Source: Lutibacter agarilyticus (GTDB taxonomy: Bacteria > Bacteroidota > Bacteroidia > Flavobacteriales > Flavobacteriaceae). From it: a stretch of DNA of 64,000 nucleotides. The position numbers were made by a program, and so were the translations under genes. The stretch's first letter is position 1, and every line of letters begins with the position of its first letter. Below, piece after piece: positions 46,289 to 55,514 of this stretch. The stretch lies in contig NZ_FZNT01000006.1 of the NCBI RefSeq assembly GCF_900188235.1, forward strand, positions 186,001 to 250,000. Direction: 5' to 3'. Under the pieces are notes generated by a model. The model worked only from the letters and a program-made list of their open reading frames with translations, ran no database searches and had not been told where the DNA came from.

Positions 46289-46415
46289 AACGGTCTTGTG
46301 TATGGTTAGTTGCGTGTTTAAGCAACTAATTTAGTAAACAAAAACGAACGCGAGAAAATTCCGAAGGAATTTTCCAAATAAGCACTTGCCAAAGCAATTA
46401 ATTATACACGTTGTT
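46289..46415 (-). repeat. attC-like site S27 (family C)
   Basis: 127 bp. Outer arms GTGTATGGTTAGTTGC and GCAATTAATTATACAC pair; an inner AAAATTCCGAAGGAATTTT is a perfect hairpin. C26 ends: GTTGGCAACT ... AGTTGCCAAC. Confidence 0.9.
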
Positions 46416-46427
46416 GGGCGCAGTTTT

Positions 46428-48041
46428 TTATTCGATAAGCTCTGTCAAAGGTTGTAATAGAGTCCTGTAAAAATATTTTATTTCTGTTGAATCAAGAATT
46501 AATTTCCTGACTGTATTTTCATATTGTTCTTTAGTAAGTCCCAAGCTAGATGTTATTCTATTTAGAACTTGTGTTTCTCTAATCGGATAGCGTGTTAGTA
46601 ATTCTAACTGGTTGCTATTTGCAACAAGGCTATCAAAATGACTTTCTTCATCTTGTAGAACTTGGTCTAAATCAAATGTTACATTAAATTGACCTCTTTG
46701 TTGTATTTCTCTATGTTTTGGCATTGATAACATTATTTCATTTCGAAGCTTCTTTTCGCAAAGTTTTGAGCAAAGTCTTTCTTTATGTTGAGAGATATCA
46801 GAAATTATATTTTCTGTGGCTTTCTGATTTAATGCTGTTGCATTTTGACCTGTTAATTCTGATATTTTTTGAGCAACTTTTTCAATAATGTGCAAATGAT
46901 AATATAAAGCTTCAACCGAGTAGAAAGGAATTGCGGCTACTCCCTTTTCTAATAGTGCTTGAACCTGTTCTGGTGTTCTATCATCTGTATCAATTAATCC
47001 GAAAGCATTAATCCAATGAATATTATCTGTTTTTTTTATTCCGTTAACTGCTTTTTCTACTTCTCTACAATTTCCTTGTGGAATAACGGATACGTTCGGA
47101 TAAATAAGTTGGTAGATTTGTCTATCCAAACTTGTAGATTGACCTTCTACAAATAGTAATTCTCTTTTTGAACCAAGAATATCAGTTTTTATTGAGATAG
47201 GAATAGGCAAATCGGCTGTTATTAAATCGGCATCCCAATCTTTAATATTCTTTCCTTGCCATTGACAACTACGAATTAAAAGGGTACTCGATTCTTGACA
47301 ATCAATTGGCAAATGAATGTCGTGAGTTGAAATTACAAAAACGCAATCTTCTCTTTTTCTAAACAAGGATGTTAATAATGGTGAAATTATTGACCTATGT
47401 AAATGCCTTTCCGGTTCATCAAGTATAATCAAAGAATTTGGTTCAGTTGTCAAAACATCTGCTCCAATTAAAAGTGCATTTCTTTCGCCATCGGATAATT
47501 CCGCAATACTATATGGTTCACTGCCATTCTTTGATGCAAATAGTTGCTCGTCTTTTCCAAGAATAATTGTAATAGGAATATTTGATATAGCTAATAATTC
47601 ATTTATTGCTTGAATTGGTGCTTGGTCTCTTGAATGTTCTTGAGCAAGTTCTATATTATCGCCATCAACAGCGTCAGCAATATTCCTTGCCCTTATATTA
47701 TGTGAATTTATCAAATCAAAAATTGATAGAGAAGTTCTGGCTTGTGAATAATTATCTTTCCACCGTGAATAAGTTTGAGAATCACTTGATTTTATATTAG
47801 TTTCCGTATTCTTCTTTTGAGAAGCGGTCATATTCATAGCATTATCTGTAAACCAAGTTTGTCTATGAGCAAGTATGCGTTTAGCGTGATTCCTATTTTG
47901 ATTAAATAAATTATGCATTAAAGTTGATTTTCCAACTCCATTTGCTCCTAAAACGAAAACTGTATTTCCTTCGGTCAATGGAATATTAAGCGTTCCATTA
48001 TTTGACGTAGGTATATTGAACTTATATTTATTTTCAGTCAT
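46428..48041 (-). CDS. PARIS-like AAA ATPase fused to DUF4435/TOPRIM
   Basis: A 537-residue soluble protein. ABC-type ATPase part: Walker A VLGANGVGKST (about residues 31-41), signature region ELSDGERNALLIGADVL, Walker B LIILDEPERHLH and switch VISTHD. C-terminal part: LLFVEGQSTSLDRQIY, VIPQGNCREVEKAV and INAFGLIDTDDRT, the DUF4435/TOPRIM pattern (E ... DxD). This matches the AriA and AriB components of PARIS in one chain. PARIS senses phage anti-restriction proteins and AriB cuts tRNA; here that is inferred. Sole gene of C27. Confidence 0.75.
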   Translation of the reverse strand: MTENKYKFNIPTSNNGTLNIPLTEGNTVFVLGANGVGKSTLMHNLFNQNRNHAKRILAHRQTWFTDNAMNMTASQKKNTETNIKSSDSQTYSRWKDNYSQARTSLSIFDLINSHNIRARNIADAVDGDNIELAQEHSRDQAPIQAINELLAISNIPITIILGKDEQLFASKNGSEPYSIAELSDGERNALLIGADVLTTEPNSLIILDEPERHLHRSIISPLLTSLFRKREDCVFVISTHDIHLPIDCQESSTLLIRSCQWQGKNIKDWDADLITADLPIPISIKTDILGSKRELLFVEGQSTSLDRQIYQLIYPNVSVIPQGNCREVEKAVNGIKKTDNIHWINAFGLIDTDDRTPEQVQALLEKGVAAIPFYSVEALYYHLHIIEKVAQKISELTGQNATALNQKATENIISDISQHKERLCSKLCEKKLRNEIMLSMPKHREIQQRGQFNVTFDLDQVLQDEESHFDSLVANSNQLELLTRYPIRETQVLNRITSSLGLTKEQYENTVRKLILDSTEIKYFYRTLLQPLTELIE

Positions 48042-48079
48042 TTAGTTAATTTGATTACGGTCGTTTTTAAATTGCGCCC

Positions 48080-48204
48080 AACGGTTTAGTATTAAGATTT
48101 GTGCGACTGGAAAATCGGAGATTTTTCGGACGTAGCAAATCGATTGTTGAATGTTTGTCGGTTTGTATTTAGTTTAAATTTTAGCATAAATTTTATACAT
48201 TGTT
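48080..48204 (-). repeat. attC-like site S28 (family A')
   Basis: 125 bp. C27 ends GTTGGGCGCA ... TGCGCCCAAC carry canonical boxes. C28 begins GTTATAGGTA. Confidence 0.9.
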
Positions 48205-48219
48205 ATAGGTAGGTTTTAA

Positions 48220-48828
48220 TCATAAATCATTTGGTAATCCTATATCATTAATAATATTCAATTCTCCTTTTTTCCCGTATATTAATAACATTGTATCATT
48301 TTTAACTTTTCCATTGTACAATCCGTTAAAAATAAACCTCACAACTTTCAAATCTTTTGGTAGTTTATCAAGTTTCTCAACTTTTAACAAAACAATCTTT
48401 TGACTATTGATTGTAATTTCATTATCGATATTTTTTAATTGAATTTCATTTTTTATTATTTCTCTCTTATGATCCTCAATTTTTTCTTTATACTCTTTTT
48501 CTTTTTCTTTATCAATTTTCAGTAATTTTTCAAGTCTACTTAAATTATTCTTTTTCAAAGAATCGGATTTGGTCAAATTATAAATTGAATTTTTCCTTAT
48601 ATCTATAAGTTTTTTATATTGAGAAATTTTATATTCATTGAAATAATTATAACTAACATAAAAACTTTCAATAACCTGAATTTTATTTAACACGATTGAA
48701 TCATCTTGCGTCTCAGACAAGTTTTCATATGCAGAATAAATATCCTTTTTCAACAATTCTTTTTCTCTATTTATCGAACAACTGATAAAAGTTAAAATCG
48801 TAATTAAAAATATTGTTAGTTTTTTCAT
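48220..48828 (-). CDS. Coiled-coil lipoprotein
   Basis: A 202-residue protein with a lipoprotein signal (MKKLTIFLITILTFISCS, Cys17), a long charged coiled coil (about residues 70-145) and a short C-terminal beta region. Sole gene of C28. Family unknown. Confidence 0.65.
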   Translation of the reverse strand: MKKLTIFLITILTFISCSINREKELLKKDIYSAYENLSETQDDSIVLNKIQVIESFYVSYNYFNEYKISQYKKLIDIRKNSIYNLTKSDSLKKNNLSRLEKLLKIDKEKEKEYKEKIEDHKREIIKNEIQLKNIDNEITINSQKIVLLKVEKLDKLPKDLKVVRFIFNGLYNGKVKNDTMLLIYGKKGELNIINDIGLPNDL

Positions 48829-48844
48829 TTTATGACTTACCTAT

Positions 48845-48968
48845 AACGGGTTAGAATATGAAAAGTAGCGGGTTTGAAAACGCACTTTTCAGATGTTTAA
48901 AATTAATGTATTTTTGTGTTATAAATATCATATTTACAATAATTTAGCTATTTTTTATATGCATTGTT
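48845..48968 (-). repeat. attC-like site S29 (family B, GTAGC variant)
   Basis: 124 bp. The left arm reads GAAAAGTAGC and the right arm GCTATTTTTT. Against S26 (GTTGC/GCAAT) this is a paired T:A to A:T change. C28 ends: GTTATAGGTA ... TACCTATAAC. Confidence 0.9.
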
Positions 48969-48979
48969 AGCTGTAGGCA

Positions 48980-50383
48980 TTAAATTGTCATTGAATCAAA
49001 TAAATCAATTTTATCCATCAAATAGTCTAAACCTAAATCTCCACCACTTCTATAACTAATACCCTCTAAAACTCCCAAAAAGTCTTGGTCATTACCTACT
49101 ACAGATTTAACAAGTAATTTGTTTTCTCCATTTGTATCTTTTTCAAAAAGTTTTTCTCTGTAGTAGTGATTTTCAATTAGGTAATTTTTATAATGATTTA
49201 ATAAATACCCTTCTAGCCACATTAGTTCTCTCTGAATATTTTCATCTTTTTCAATTTTAACTATTTTCTTGAATTCATCTTGGACTTGAGAAAGTGTAAG
49301 TTTTTTTAGTTTTAAATTTTCATAAAACTCTGGATATAAAATTTTTATAAAATTTAAGAATATGAATAAAACTGGAAATACAAAGTTGTTAGGATTAAAT
49401 GATTTTATTGATAATTTTGCTAAATTGAATATTTTCTCTTGTTGTCTTAGTGTAATTGGTTTATTTGAAAATAATAGTTTACATATCTTTAAAAACTCTG
49501 TTTTATCATATCTAAACTCGCTATATTTTAAACGTTCAGTTGAGTTGAAAAAATTATCGAACTTGTTATAATCGTACAAAAAAGTATAAAACAATTCGGG
49601 TTTTGGTTCTGGAATTGAGTACTCAACATCAATAAATCGTCTCAAATATTCATTTGTATCAATTCTATCACTTCCATAAACTCCTTTTATTGCGTTTCCT
49701 AATTCTTTTTTGTCAATTGATAAAACGAAAACAATATTAGGAACAGAGAAAAAATGTTTTATTTGCTCTAAAATTGAAACTGCATAATTAGGTCTACATC
49801 TATCAAGCTCATCAATTATAAAAATTAATGGTTTTTTCTCAATCGAATCGTTAATGAAGTCCGACAGTTCTTCTTTAAAATCTACAATACTCTTTTTTTT
49901 ATTTGAGTATTCATTAACCTCATTTTCAAAGATGTCATTTAAACTATCTGTGACACCAGAAATTGCATCTTTTAAGCTCTTTGTATTGATATATTTATCC
50001 GCTATTGCTTGAATAATAATAGGAGTTAAGTGTTTCGAAATAGTTGCTGCTTTTTTTAGTGTCTTTTTGAATTTAACTTCTGTAGATGATTTTGTCACGG
50101 ATTTTAATTCTCCCATCAAAGCAATTAATGGGTTATTCTCAAAATCATTTTCCCAAGCATTAAAATAAACGGTTTGATACTCTAAATTTTTTAATTCTTG
50201 TTTCCACATTCTTACGAAGGTAGATTTTCCAGTTCCCCATTTATTATTTATTCCTAAAACGAAACCATCAGAATAATTTTCAACTATTTTTGTTAAAATG
50301 GTCGAGTATTTTTTTCTATCTAATTTGCAATTTTCGAAAGGGTTTTCTGGGTTAATTTCAATGTTTAAACTTTTTAGGCTCAT
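48980..50383 (-). CDS. KAP family P-loop NTPase
   Basis: A 467-residue soluble protein. Walker A GINNKWGTGKST (about residues 43-54), YFNAWENDFENNP, and Walker B with LIFIIDELDRCRPNYAVSILE (split here, about 191-211), then FVLSIDKKELG and EYLRRFIDVEYSIP, all typical of KAP NTPases. KAP proteins often act in phage defence. No transmembrane insertion is obvious. Sole gene of C29. Confidence 0.85.
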   Translation of the reverse strand: MSLKSLNIEINPENPFENCKLDRKKYSTILTKIVENYSDGFVLGINNKWGTGKSTFVRMWKQELKNLEYQTVYFNAWENDFENNPLIALMGELKSVTKSSTEVKFKKTLKKAATISKHLTPIIIQAIADKYINTKSLKDAISGVTDSLNDIFENEVNEYSNKKKSIVDFKEELSDFINDSIEKKPLIFIIDELDRCRPNYAVSILEQIKHFFSVPNIVFVLSIDKKELGNAIKGVYGSDRIDTNEYLRRFIDVEYSIPEPKPELFYTFLYDYNKFDNFFNSTERLKYSEFRYDKTEFLKICKLLFSNKPITLRQQEKIFNLAKLSIKSFNPNNFVFPVLFIFLNFIKILYPEFYENLKLKKLTLSQVQDEFKKIVKIEKDENIQRELMWLEGYLLNHYKNYLIENHYYREKLFEKDTNGENKLLVKSVVGNDQDFLGVLEGISYRSGGDLGLDYLMDKIDLFDSMTI

Positions 50384-50424
50384 TTTTCAATTTTTCATTT
50401 TAATTTTTTTACGCGCTTACAGCT

Positions 50425-50547
50425 AACGGGCTTTTATAAGATTTGTGCGTTTGGAAAATCGGAGATTTTTCTTACGAAGCAAATCGATTGTTGAATGTTT
50501 GTCGTTTTAAATTAGTTTAAATATAAGCATAAATTTTATGAGTTGTT
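50425..50547 (-). repeat. attC-like site S30 (family A)
   Basis: 123 bp. C29 ends: GTTAGCTGTA ... TACAGCTAAC. C30 begins GTTGTAATTA. Confidence 0.9.
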
Positions 50548-50832
50548 GTAATTAGTTGCTTTTGCGTTCTATTTATATTCACTCAATTAGAGAATTAACC
50601 CGAACTGTTTCTCGATTTAGTAAGAATTTATCATTTTAGGATTTCGTTCAGTTTATTTCTCCGTTTTTTTGCTAAAAATCAATCCGTTTCATTGAGTAAT
50701 TCAGTTCTGATTGAAGATTTTTTCCGTATCAACTTTCATTCCGTAATTAATCTTAAATCATATTGTTTAATTCAAAATCTGATGAGTAGAAGTAAATTAG
50801 AAATTTATCAAATTACTTCTATTTTTCTAACG
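50548..50832. other. Non-coding module in cassette C30
   Basis: About 285 bp without a gene. It contains TTTCTCCGTTTTTTTGC, ATCCGTTTCATTGAG and GAGTAGAAGTAAATTAGAAA, a degenerate version of the module seen in C4, C13 and C20. Confidence 0.5.
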
Positions 50833-50988
50833 TTAATCTTTATTTTTAAATCTACCTGCTATTGTTAAGATTAATCCTAAGGCGGATAAAAATCCAAAAG
50901 CAAAATCAATTCCATCATTATCATATAATAGAAATAACGATATTCCTGATATTAATAATAGTATTCCTAAAATTCTTGTTTTATTCAT
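50833..50988 (-). CDS. Small two-helix membrane protein, 51 aa
   Basis: Translation from ATG 50988 gives MNKTRILGILLLISGISLFL, then a short polar DNDGID turn and a second hydrophobic helix ending GRFKNKD. Only gene of cassette C30. The size is small but the composition and position fit a real gene. Confidence 0.55.
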   Translation of the reverse strand: MNKTRILGILLLISGISLFLLYDNDGIDFAFGFLSALGLILTIAGRFKNKD

Positions 50989-51015
50989 AATTTTCTTTTT
51001 TCGGCAATTAATTAC

Positions 51016-51140
51016 AACGGGCTTTTATAAGATTTGTGCGACTGGAAAATCGGAGATTTTTCGGACGTAGCAAATCGTTAGTTGAATGTTTGTCAGTTCG
51101 TTATTTAGTTTAAAAGTAAGCATAAATTTTATGAGTTGTT
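51016..51140 (-). repeat. attC-like site S31 (family A)
   Basis: 125 bp. C30 ends: GTTGTAATTA ... TAATTACAAC. C31 begins GTTGCTAGT. Confidence 0.9.
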
Positions 51141-51251
51141 GCTAGTTTTTGCTTTTCATTCCACTTATTTATCCGTTTTATTTCTCAAAATCCTACGAAT
51201 TTAATTTTTTAATCAGTTTTTTTCTGAAATATTACTCAATTAGGGCTTATT

Positions 51252-51641
51252 TTATTCATATATTCTATAGTAATTGAATTCGAAACTCAGTCCTTCCACA
51301 AACACAATATTATTTAATCTATGAATACCATTTTCTCGAAAAAAATTATCTTCCATTCTTTGTGGTAATTTATGTAGTAGTTTCAAATTAGTTAATTTCA
51401 CATAGCAACTTTCCTTAAAAAACTTCCAAGTTCCTTTATTTGTTTTTACTAAATCTCCTTTAGTGAAAACTTGTTCAAATGTTCCATCTTTTTTTATGAT
51501 TAAAATATTTTCAGCTTCTTTATCATAAATATTTTCATACTTTCCAACTATTGGTAATGTATTATTACAATTATCTCCACGAAAGTATTTACAGCTCGTA
51601 ATAAATATAAAACAAAATAATATTGTAATTTTTTTTCTCAT
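51252..51641 (-). CDS. Small lipoprotein
   Basis: A 129-residue protein with a lipoprotein signal (FCFIFITSCKY, Cys17). GKYENIYDKEAENILIIKKDGTFEQVF and TNKGTWKF suggest a small beta-barrel of the lipocalin-like sort. Sole gene of C31. Confidence 0.65.
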   Translation of the reverse strand: MRKKITILFCFIFITSCKYFRGDNCNNTLPIVGKYENIYDKEAENILIIKKDGTFEQVFTKGDLVKTNKGTWKFFKESCYVKLTNLKLLHKLPQRMEDNFFRENGIHRLNNIVFVEGLSFEFNYYRIYE

Positions 51642-51668
51642 AATTGAATTTTGTCCGCAATTACTAGC

Positions 51669-51790
51669 AACGGGCTTTTATAAGATTTGTGCGTTTGGAA
51701 AATCGGAGATTTTTCGGACGAAGCAAATCGTTAGTTGAATGTTTGTCGTTTGTTCTAGTTCAAATTTAAGCATAAATTTTATGAGTTGTT
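51669..51790 (-). repeat. attC-like site S32 (family A)
   Basis: 122 bp. C31 ends: GTTGCTAGT ... ACTAGCAAC. C32 begins GTTGTACACT. Confidence 0.9.
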
Positions 51791-51803
51791 GTACACTGTT
51801 TTT

Positions 51804-52436
51804 TTAATCATAGTAGTGTATTATTCTTGTTTCTACATCGTTCAACTCTTTTTCGAAATCTTCATAGTTAATTAAAATTGATTTAGCATTTGAAAAACTC
51901 AATTTAGCTTCCTCAATTTCTCCGTAATCTAAATGTTTTCTGGTTAATTCGTAATAACAAATCCCTCTTAAAAATTCAATATCACTTTTAATGATAATCT
52001 GGTTAAAAATTAATTCACTTTTTTCTTTTTCTCCAATTAATGAATATGCTTTTCCTAAATTAATTCCTGCCGAAATATATAGAGAATCAGATATAATCAA
52101 AGATTTTTCATAACATTCTATTGCTTTATTAAATTTATAATCGTGATACTCAACATTACCTAAATTATTATATAAAATAGGGTTATTAGGTTCCTCAATT
52201 ATGGCTTGAGTTAATTTTTCACGAGCTTTATCAAACTTATTCTTACGAGCAAATTTCATTGCTTCGAGAGCAAGTTCATTTCCTTTTCCAAGGCTAAAAT
52301 CAGAAATGTAAATTGAGACATTATGTCCTTCTTTTGTATATTCTATGAAAGGATTATCACTAATCTTAACGAATTTTCTCTGCTTACTACAAGAAATAAG
52401 TAAAATTGATATTATTAGTATTCTAAAAATCTTCAT
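51804..52436 (-). CDS. TPR-repeat lipoprotein
   Basis: A 210-residue protein with a lipoprotein signal (MKIFRILIISILLISCSKQ, Cys16) and two to three TPR motifs (about residues 75-165: NPILYNNLGNVEYHDYKFNK and INLGKAYSLIGEKEKSELIF). Protein-interaction role likely. Sole gene of C32. Confidence 0.8.
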   Translation of the reverse strand: MKIFRILIISILLISCSKQRKFVKISDNPFIEYTKEGHNVSIYISDFSLGKGNELALEAMKFARKNKFDKAREKLTQAIIEEPNNPILYNNLGNVEYHDYKFNKAIECYEKSLIISDSLYISAGINLGKAYSLIGEKEKSELIFNQIIIKSDIEFLRGICYYELTRKHLDYGEIEEAKLSFSNAKSILINYEDFEKELNDVETRIIHYYD

Positions 52437-52450
52437 CTGAAATAGTGTAC

Positions 52451-52574
52451 AACGGTTTTTGGTATGGAAAGTGGCGTTTTTGAAAACGTAATTTTCCGAT
52501 GTTTAAATTTAAGTTATTTATGTTTTAGAAACATTATATTTTATTGAATTTAGCAATTTTTTATACCAGTTGTT
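52451..52574 (-). repeat. attC-like site S33 (family B)
   Basis: 124 bp. Arms GGTATGGAAAGTGGC and GCAATTTTTTATACC. C32 ends: GTTGTACACT ... AGTGTACAAC. Confidence 0.88.
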
Positions 52575-52587
52575 GGGCGTGAGTGCT

Positions 52588-55329
52588 TTATTTTATGAAC
52601 TTGTATTTTTCTCTTCGTTTCTCAAATGCTAAATGACCACCTTCTAAGATTTCACATATTTTATTATTTATCTTTTCATTTTCTAAGCTTCCAGAAATAT
52701 ATTTTAGCTTTCCTTTATTATTCTGTGCTATTATAATTTGTTCTGCATCTGCATTAATCACTAAATTAGCGTTGTGAGTAACAATAATTACTTGTCTATA
52801 TTTTTTTAAATTTTTGAATAAATCTATCAGATTCGACATAATAAATTCATTATCTAAATCATCTTCTGGCTGATCAAAAATTATAGGTTTTGAAAATGCT
52901 TCAGTCGCAAGCATCATTTTTAAATAAACAGTCCCTTTTTGTCCTACAGATATTTTATTAAGGTCTTTCTTTTGATACTTTAAAATAGGAAAAACTTTTA
53001 TATATTGTTTCCTTTTATTTTCATCAAATAATACATTTGTAAAAGTTTCTTTATAAAAACCTGTACTATAAAAATCTTGTAAATATTTGTTCTTAATATA
53101 TTCGAAGAATGTTGATAAATTCTCAATTCCAAAATGTTTTACTTGTGCAGCTTTATTGTTTTTTACTCTCCATTCTGAACCATTTATACAATGATATATC
53201 TCATTGTAAAATTTTTGCTCATCGAAATCAACTATAACCTCAATATCCAAATCATTTAAAAGATTTTTCATAATTTCTTTTTGCTGAATGTTCAAGTCTT
53301 TTCTTTCATCAACTTTTGTGAAAGTTTCCCAATCAGACAAAATTTTATTCTTTTGAATTGTGTATTCTTCCTCTATTTTTGAAATAAGTGATTTTGATTC
53401 TTTATTGTCAGTGAATAACTCAATTGTTAGTTTTGTTAATCGTTCTTGTTTTGCTTTTGTCTCTTTTATTTTTTTTCTAATATCAAATAATGAATTTTGA
53501 AATTTATCAACATCTTTTAATAGAGTTGTTAAGTCTCCTTTATAATATTTTTCAAATTCATCTTTTACTTTAGTGATTTCAATTTCAATTTTAGCAATTT
53601 CTTTGTTAACATTTTTTAACCATAAGTCTATAGCAACTACTTGGTTTTTAAATGTCTTAGAAGAAGGTTCTATCTCTGGGATATTTTTTGTTTCTTCATT
53701 AAGTGAGACTATTTTCTCATTTAAGGAAGTAATATTTTCATTTAATTGTTTTGTGAAATTTTCAAGTTGAACTTTCTTTAATTTTAAAGTATTTAATTCT
53801 ATTAAATTTTTCGAATATTTCTCGAGTTTATCTTTATTTTCCTTTGTTGTAATATTATTTATAAATTCATTGGTAGACTTTTCTTGACTTTCTAAATGTT
53901 CTATTTTATTCTCATTTTCATTTAAAAATTCTTTTAACTTATGTAATTCATCAATATTATCTAAAACTTTTTGATTTAACTCCTCGTTAAATATTGATTT
54001 TTTGAGTTTTGCTAAATTACTAATGGAATTTGCTAATTTTGACTTTTTCTCACGGTCTTCAACTTGATTTTTCAAGTTACCTTGATTTATGTATATAAAA
54101 TCTACAGAATGTTTATCCTCATTAATTGGAAATGTCAGGCTTTCTGATTGATTTCTAATGGTTTTGCAGTAATCAACTTCAATATTTCCATTTTTAGAGA
54201 AAACACCTTCTTTATTTGTTTCTTTATCAAAAAAACTAGTCGCAATATATTCGGTTAACATACTTTTTCCTTCTCCTCGACCACCAATGATTGTTATTAA
54301 ATTGGGATTTAAAGGGATAATGGCAGAGGATTTGTCAAAAATTAAATCATCATCATCTGTGAAAATTTGTTCGTCATTATTAAATCTAAATGATGAAAAA
54401 TAAGGTTTATCAAAGTCAAATGATGGATTAGTATTTTGAATTTTTACTCTTTCATTTGGTTCATATTTTATCTGTTTTAAACCTTCAAATGTTGGGTCAG
54501 CTTTAATCCAAGTATTACATTGATAGTTTTTACTTGGCTTTTGTGTGCCATCTGGCTCAAATTCAAAAGTATCCAAATATTTGAATTCGTGTATATCTAG
54601 AGAATGAAGTAGTTTTTTATTGCCAAATTCGTCCAGCCAACTTTGGTTAGAAGGGTTAGTTGTGAAGTTATTACTGAAAAATGCCCCAACTTGAGAATAC
54701 AAATTATCTTTAATCAGTTTCAATTGTTGATTTTTTTCTAAATTACTCCACTCTTTATAACCTAAGAATAAAAATGTTCTTTCCTTCCAAGTAATGGAAT
54801 TTAGAAATTCAAACACTTGTCTTGTGGATGGAATTAATGAATTAAAACCTTCTTTTAAACTACCAGCAATTGAAATGAAATTTTCTTTGGATAAACTTTT
54901 GGTTTTGTGTTCATCTAAAGATGAAATATTTATTTTACTAATAAATTCTTCATTTACAAGTTTAATTTCTTGACTCAAATTTGATTCATCTAAGTCAAAT
55001 AGTATGTGCAGGTTTATCTTTTGTAATTTATTTTCATTACCGCTTCCAAATGTGTCAATTCTAAACTCTAAAATTGGAAATATCTTTTCAATATTTTTTA
55101 GTCTGTTATGCTTTAATTTGTATTCCATAACTTTCTCATAACCATCAATGAAATAATAATCGGTGATTCCAATCACTTTTACATCATTTGGTAAGTTTTC
55201 TAAAGCTGAAATAAATTTCTCCCAATTTTCAGGAGTATTTCCATAATTTTGGCAGATAGAATTAGGTGTATGGATATGTAAATCCCAGATTCTCCACTCA
55301 GAACCCTTAGTAAATTTATTCTTTATCAT
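52588..55329 (-). CDS. TrlF-like PHP-domain AAA ATPase
   Basis: A 913-residue soluble protein. The N-terminus GSEWRIWDLHIHTPNSIC is the PHP-like start of the TrlF family. It is followed by an SMC-like ATPase: Walker A TIIGGRGEGKSM (about 348-359), long coiled coils (about 440-640), signature NKISVGQKGTVYLKMML, Walker B IIFDQPEDDLDN and VIIVTHNANLV. Related proteins occur in defence islands. The nuclease or phosphatase activity of the PHP part is inferred. Sole gene of C33. Confidence 0.8.
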   Translation of the reverse strand: MIKNKFTKGSEWRIWDLHIHTPNSICQNYGNTPENWEKFISALENLPNDVKVIGITDYYFIDGYEKVMEYKLKHNRLKNIEKIFPILEFRIDTFGSGNENKLQKINLHILFDLDESNLSQEIKLVNEEFISKINISSLDEHKTKSLSKENFISIAGSLKEGFNSLIPSTRQVFEFLNSITWKERTFLFLGYKEWSNLEKNQQLKLIKDNLYSQVGAFFSNNFTTNPSNQSWLDEFGNKKLLHSLDIHEFKYLDTFEFEPDGTQKPSKNYQCNTWIKADPTFEGLKQIKYEPNERVKIQNTNPSFDFDKPYFSSFRFNNDEQIFTDDDDLIFDKSSAIIPLNPNLITIIGGRGEGKSMLTEYIATSFFDKETNKEGVFSKNGNIEVDYCKTIRNQSESLTFPINEDKHSVDFIYINQGNLKNQVEDREKKSKLANSISNLAKLKKSIFNEELNQKVLDNIDELHKLKEFLNENENKIEHLESQEKSTNEFINNITTKENKDKLEKYSKNLIELNTLKLKKVQLENFTKQLNENITSLNEKIVSLNEETKNIPEIEPSSKTFKNQVVAIDLWLKNVNKEIAKIEIEITKVKDEFEKYYKGDLTTLLKDVDKFQNSLFDIRKKIKETKAKQERLTKLTIELFTDNKESKSLISKIEEEYTIQKNKILSDWETFTKVDERKDLNIQQKEIMKNLLNDLDIEVIVDFDEQKFYNEIYHCINGSEWRVKNNKAAQVKHFGIENLSTFFEYIKNKYLQDFYSTGFYKETFTNVLFDENKRKQYIKVFPILKYQKKDLNKISVGQKGTVYLKMMLATEAFSKPIIFDQPEDDLDNEFIMSNLIDLFKNLKKYRQVIIVTHNANLVINADAEQIIIAQNNKGKLKYISGSLENEKINNKICEILEGGHLAFEKRREKYKFIK

Positions 55330-55370
55330 ATTTTGTTGTCTTCTTGCAATTTTTTTTCGGCATTACGCCC

Positions 55371-55492
55371 AACGGGCTTTTATAAGATTTGTGCGACTGG
55401 AAAATCGGAGATTTTTCGGACGTAGCAAATCGTTAGTTGAATGTTTGTCGTTTGTACTAAATCAAATTTAAGCATAAATTTTATGAGTTGTT
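55371..55492 (-). repeat. attC-like site S34 (family A)
   Basis: 122 bp. C33 ends GTTGGGCGT ... ACGCCCAAC carry canonical boxes. C34 begins GTTGCCCACA. Confidence 0.92.
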
Positions 55493-55514
55493 GCCCACAG
55501 TTATTTTAATCCAA

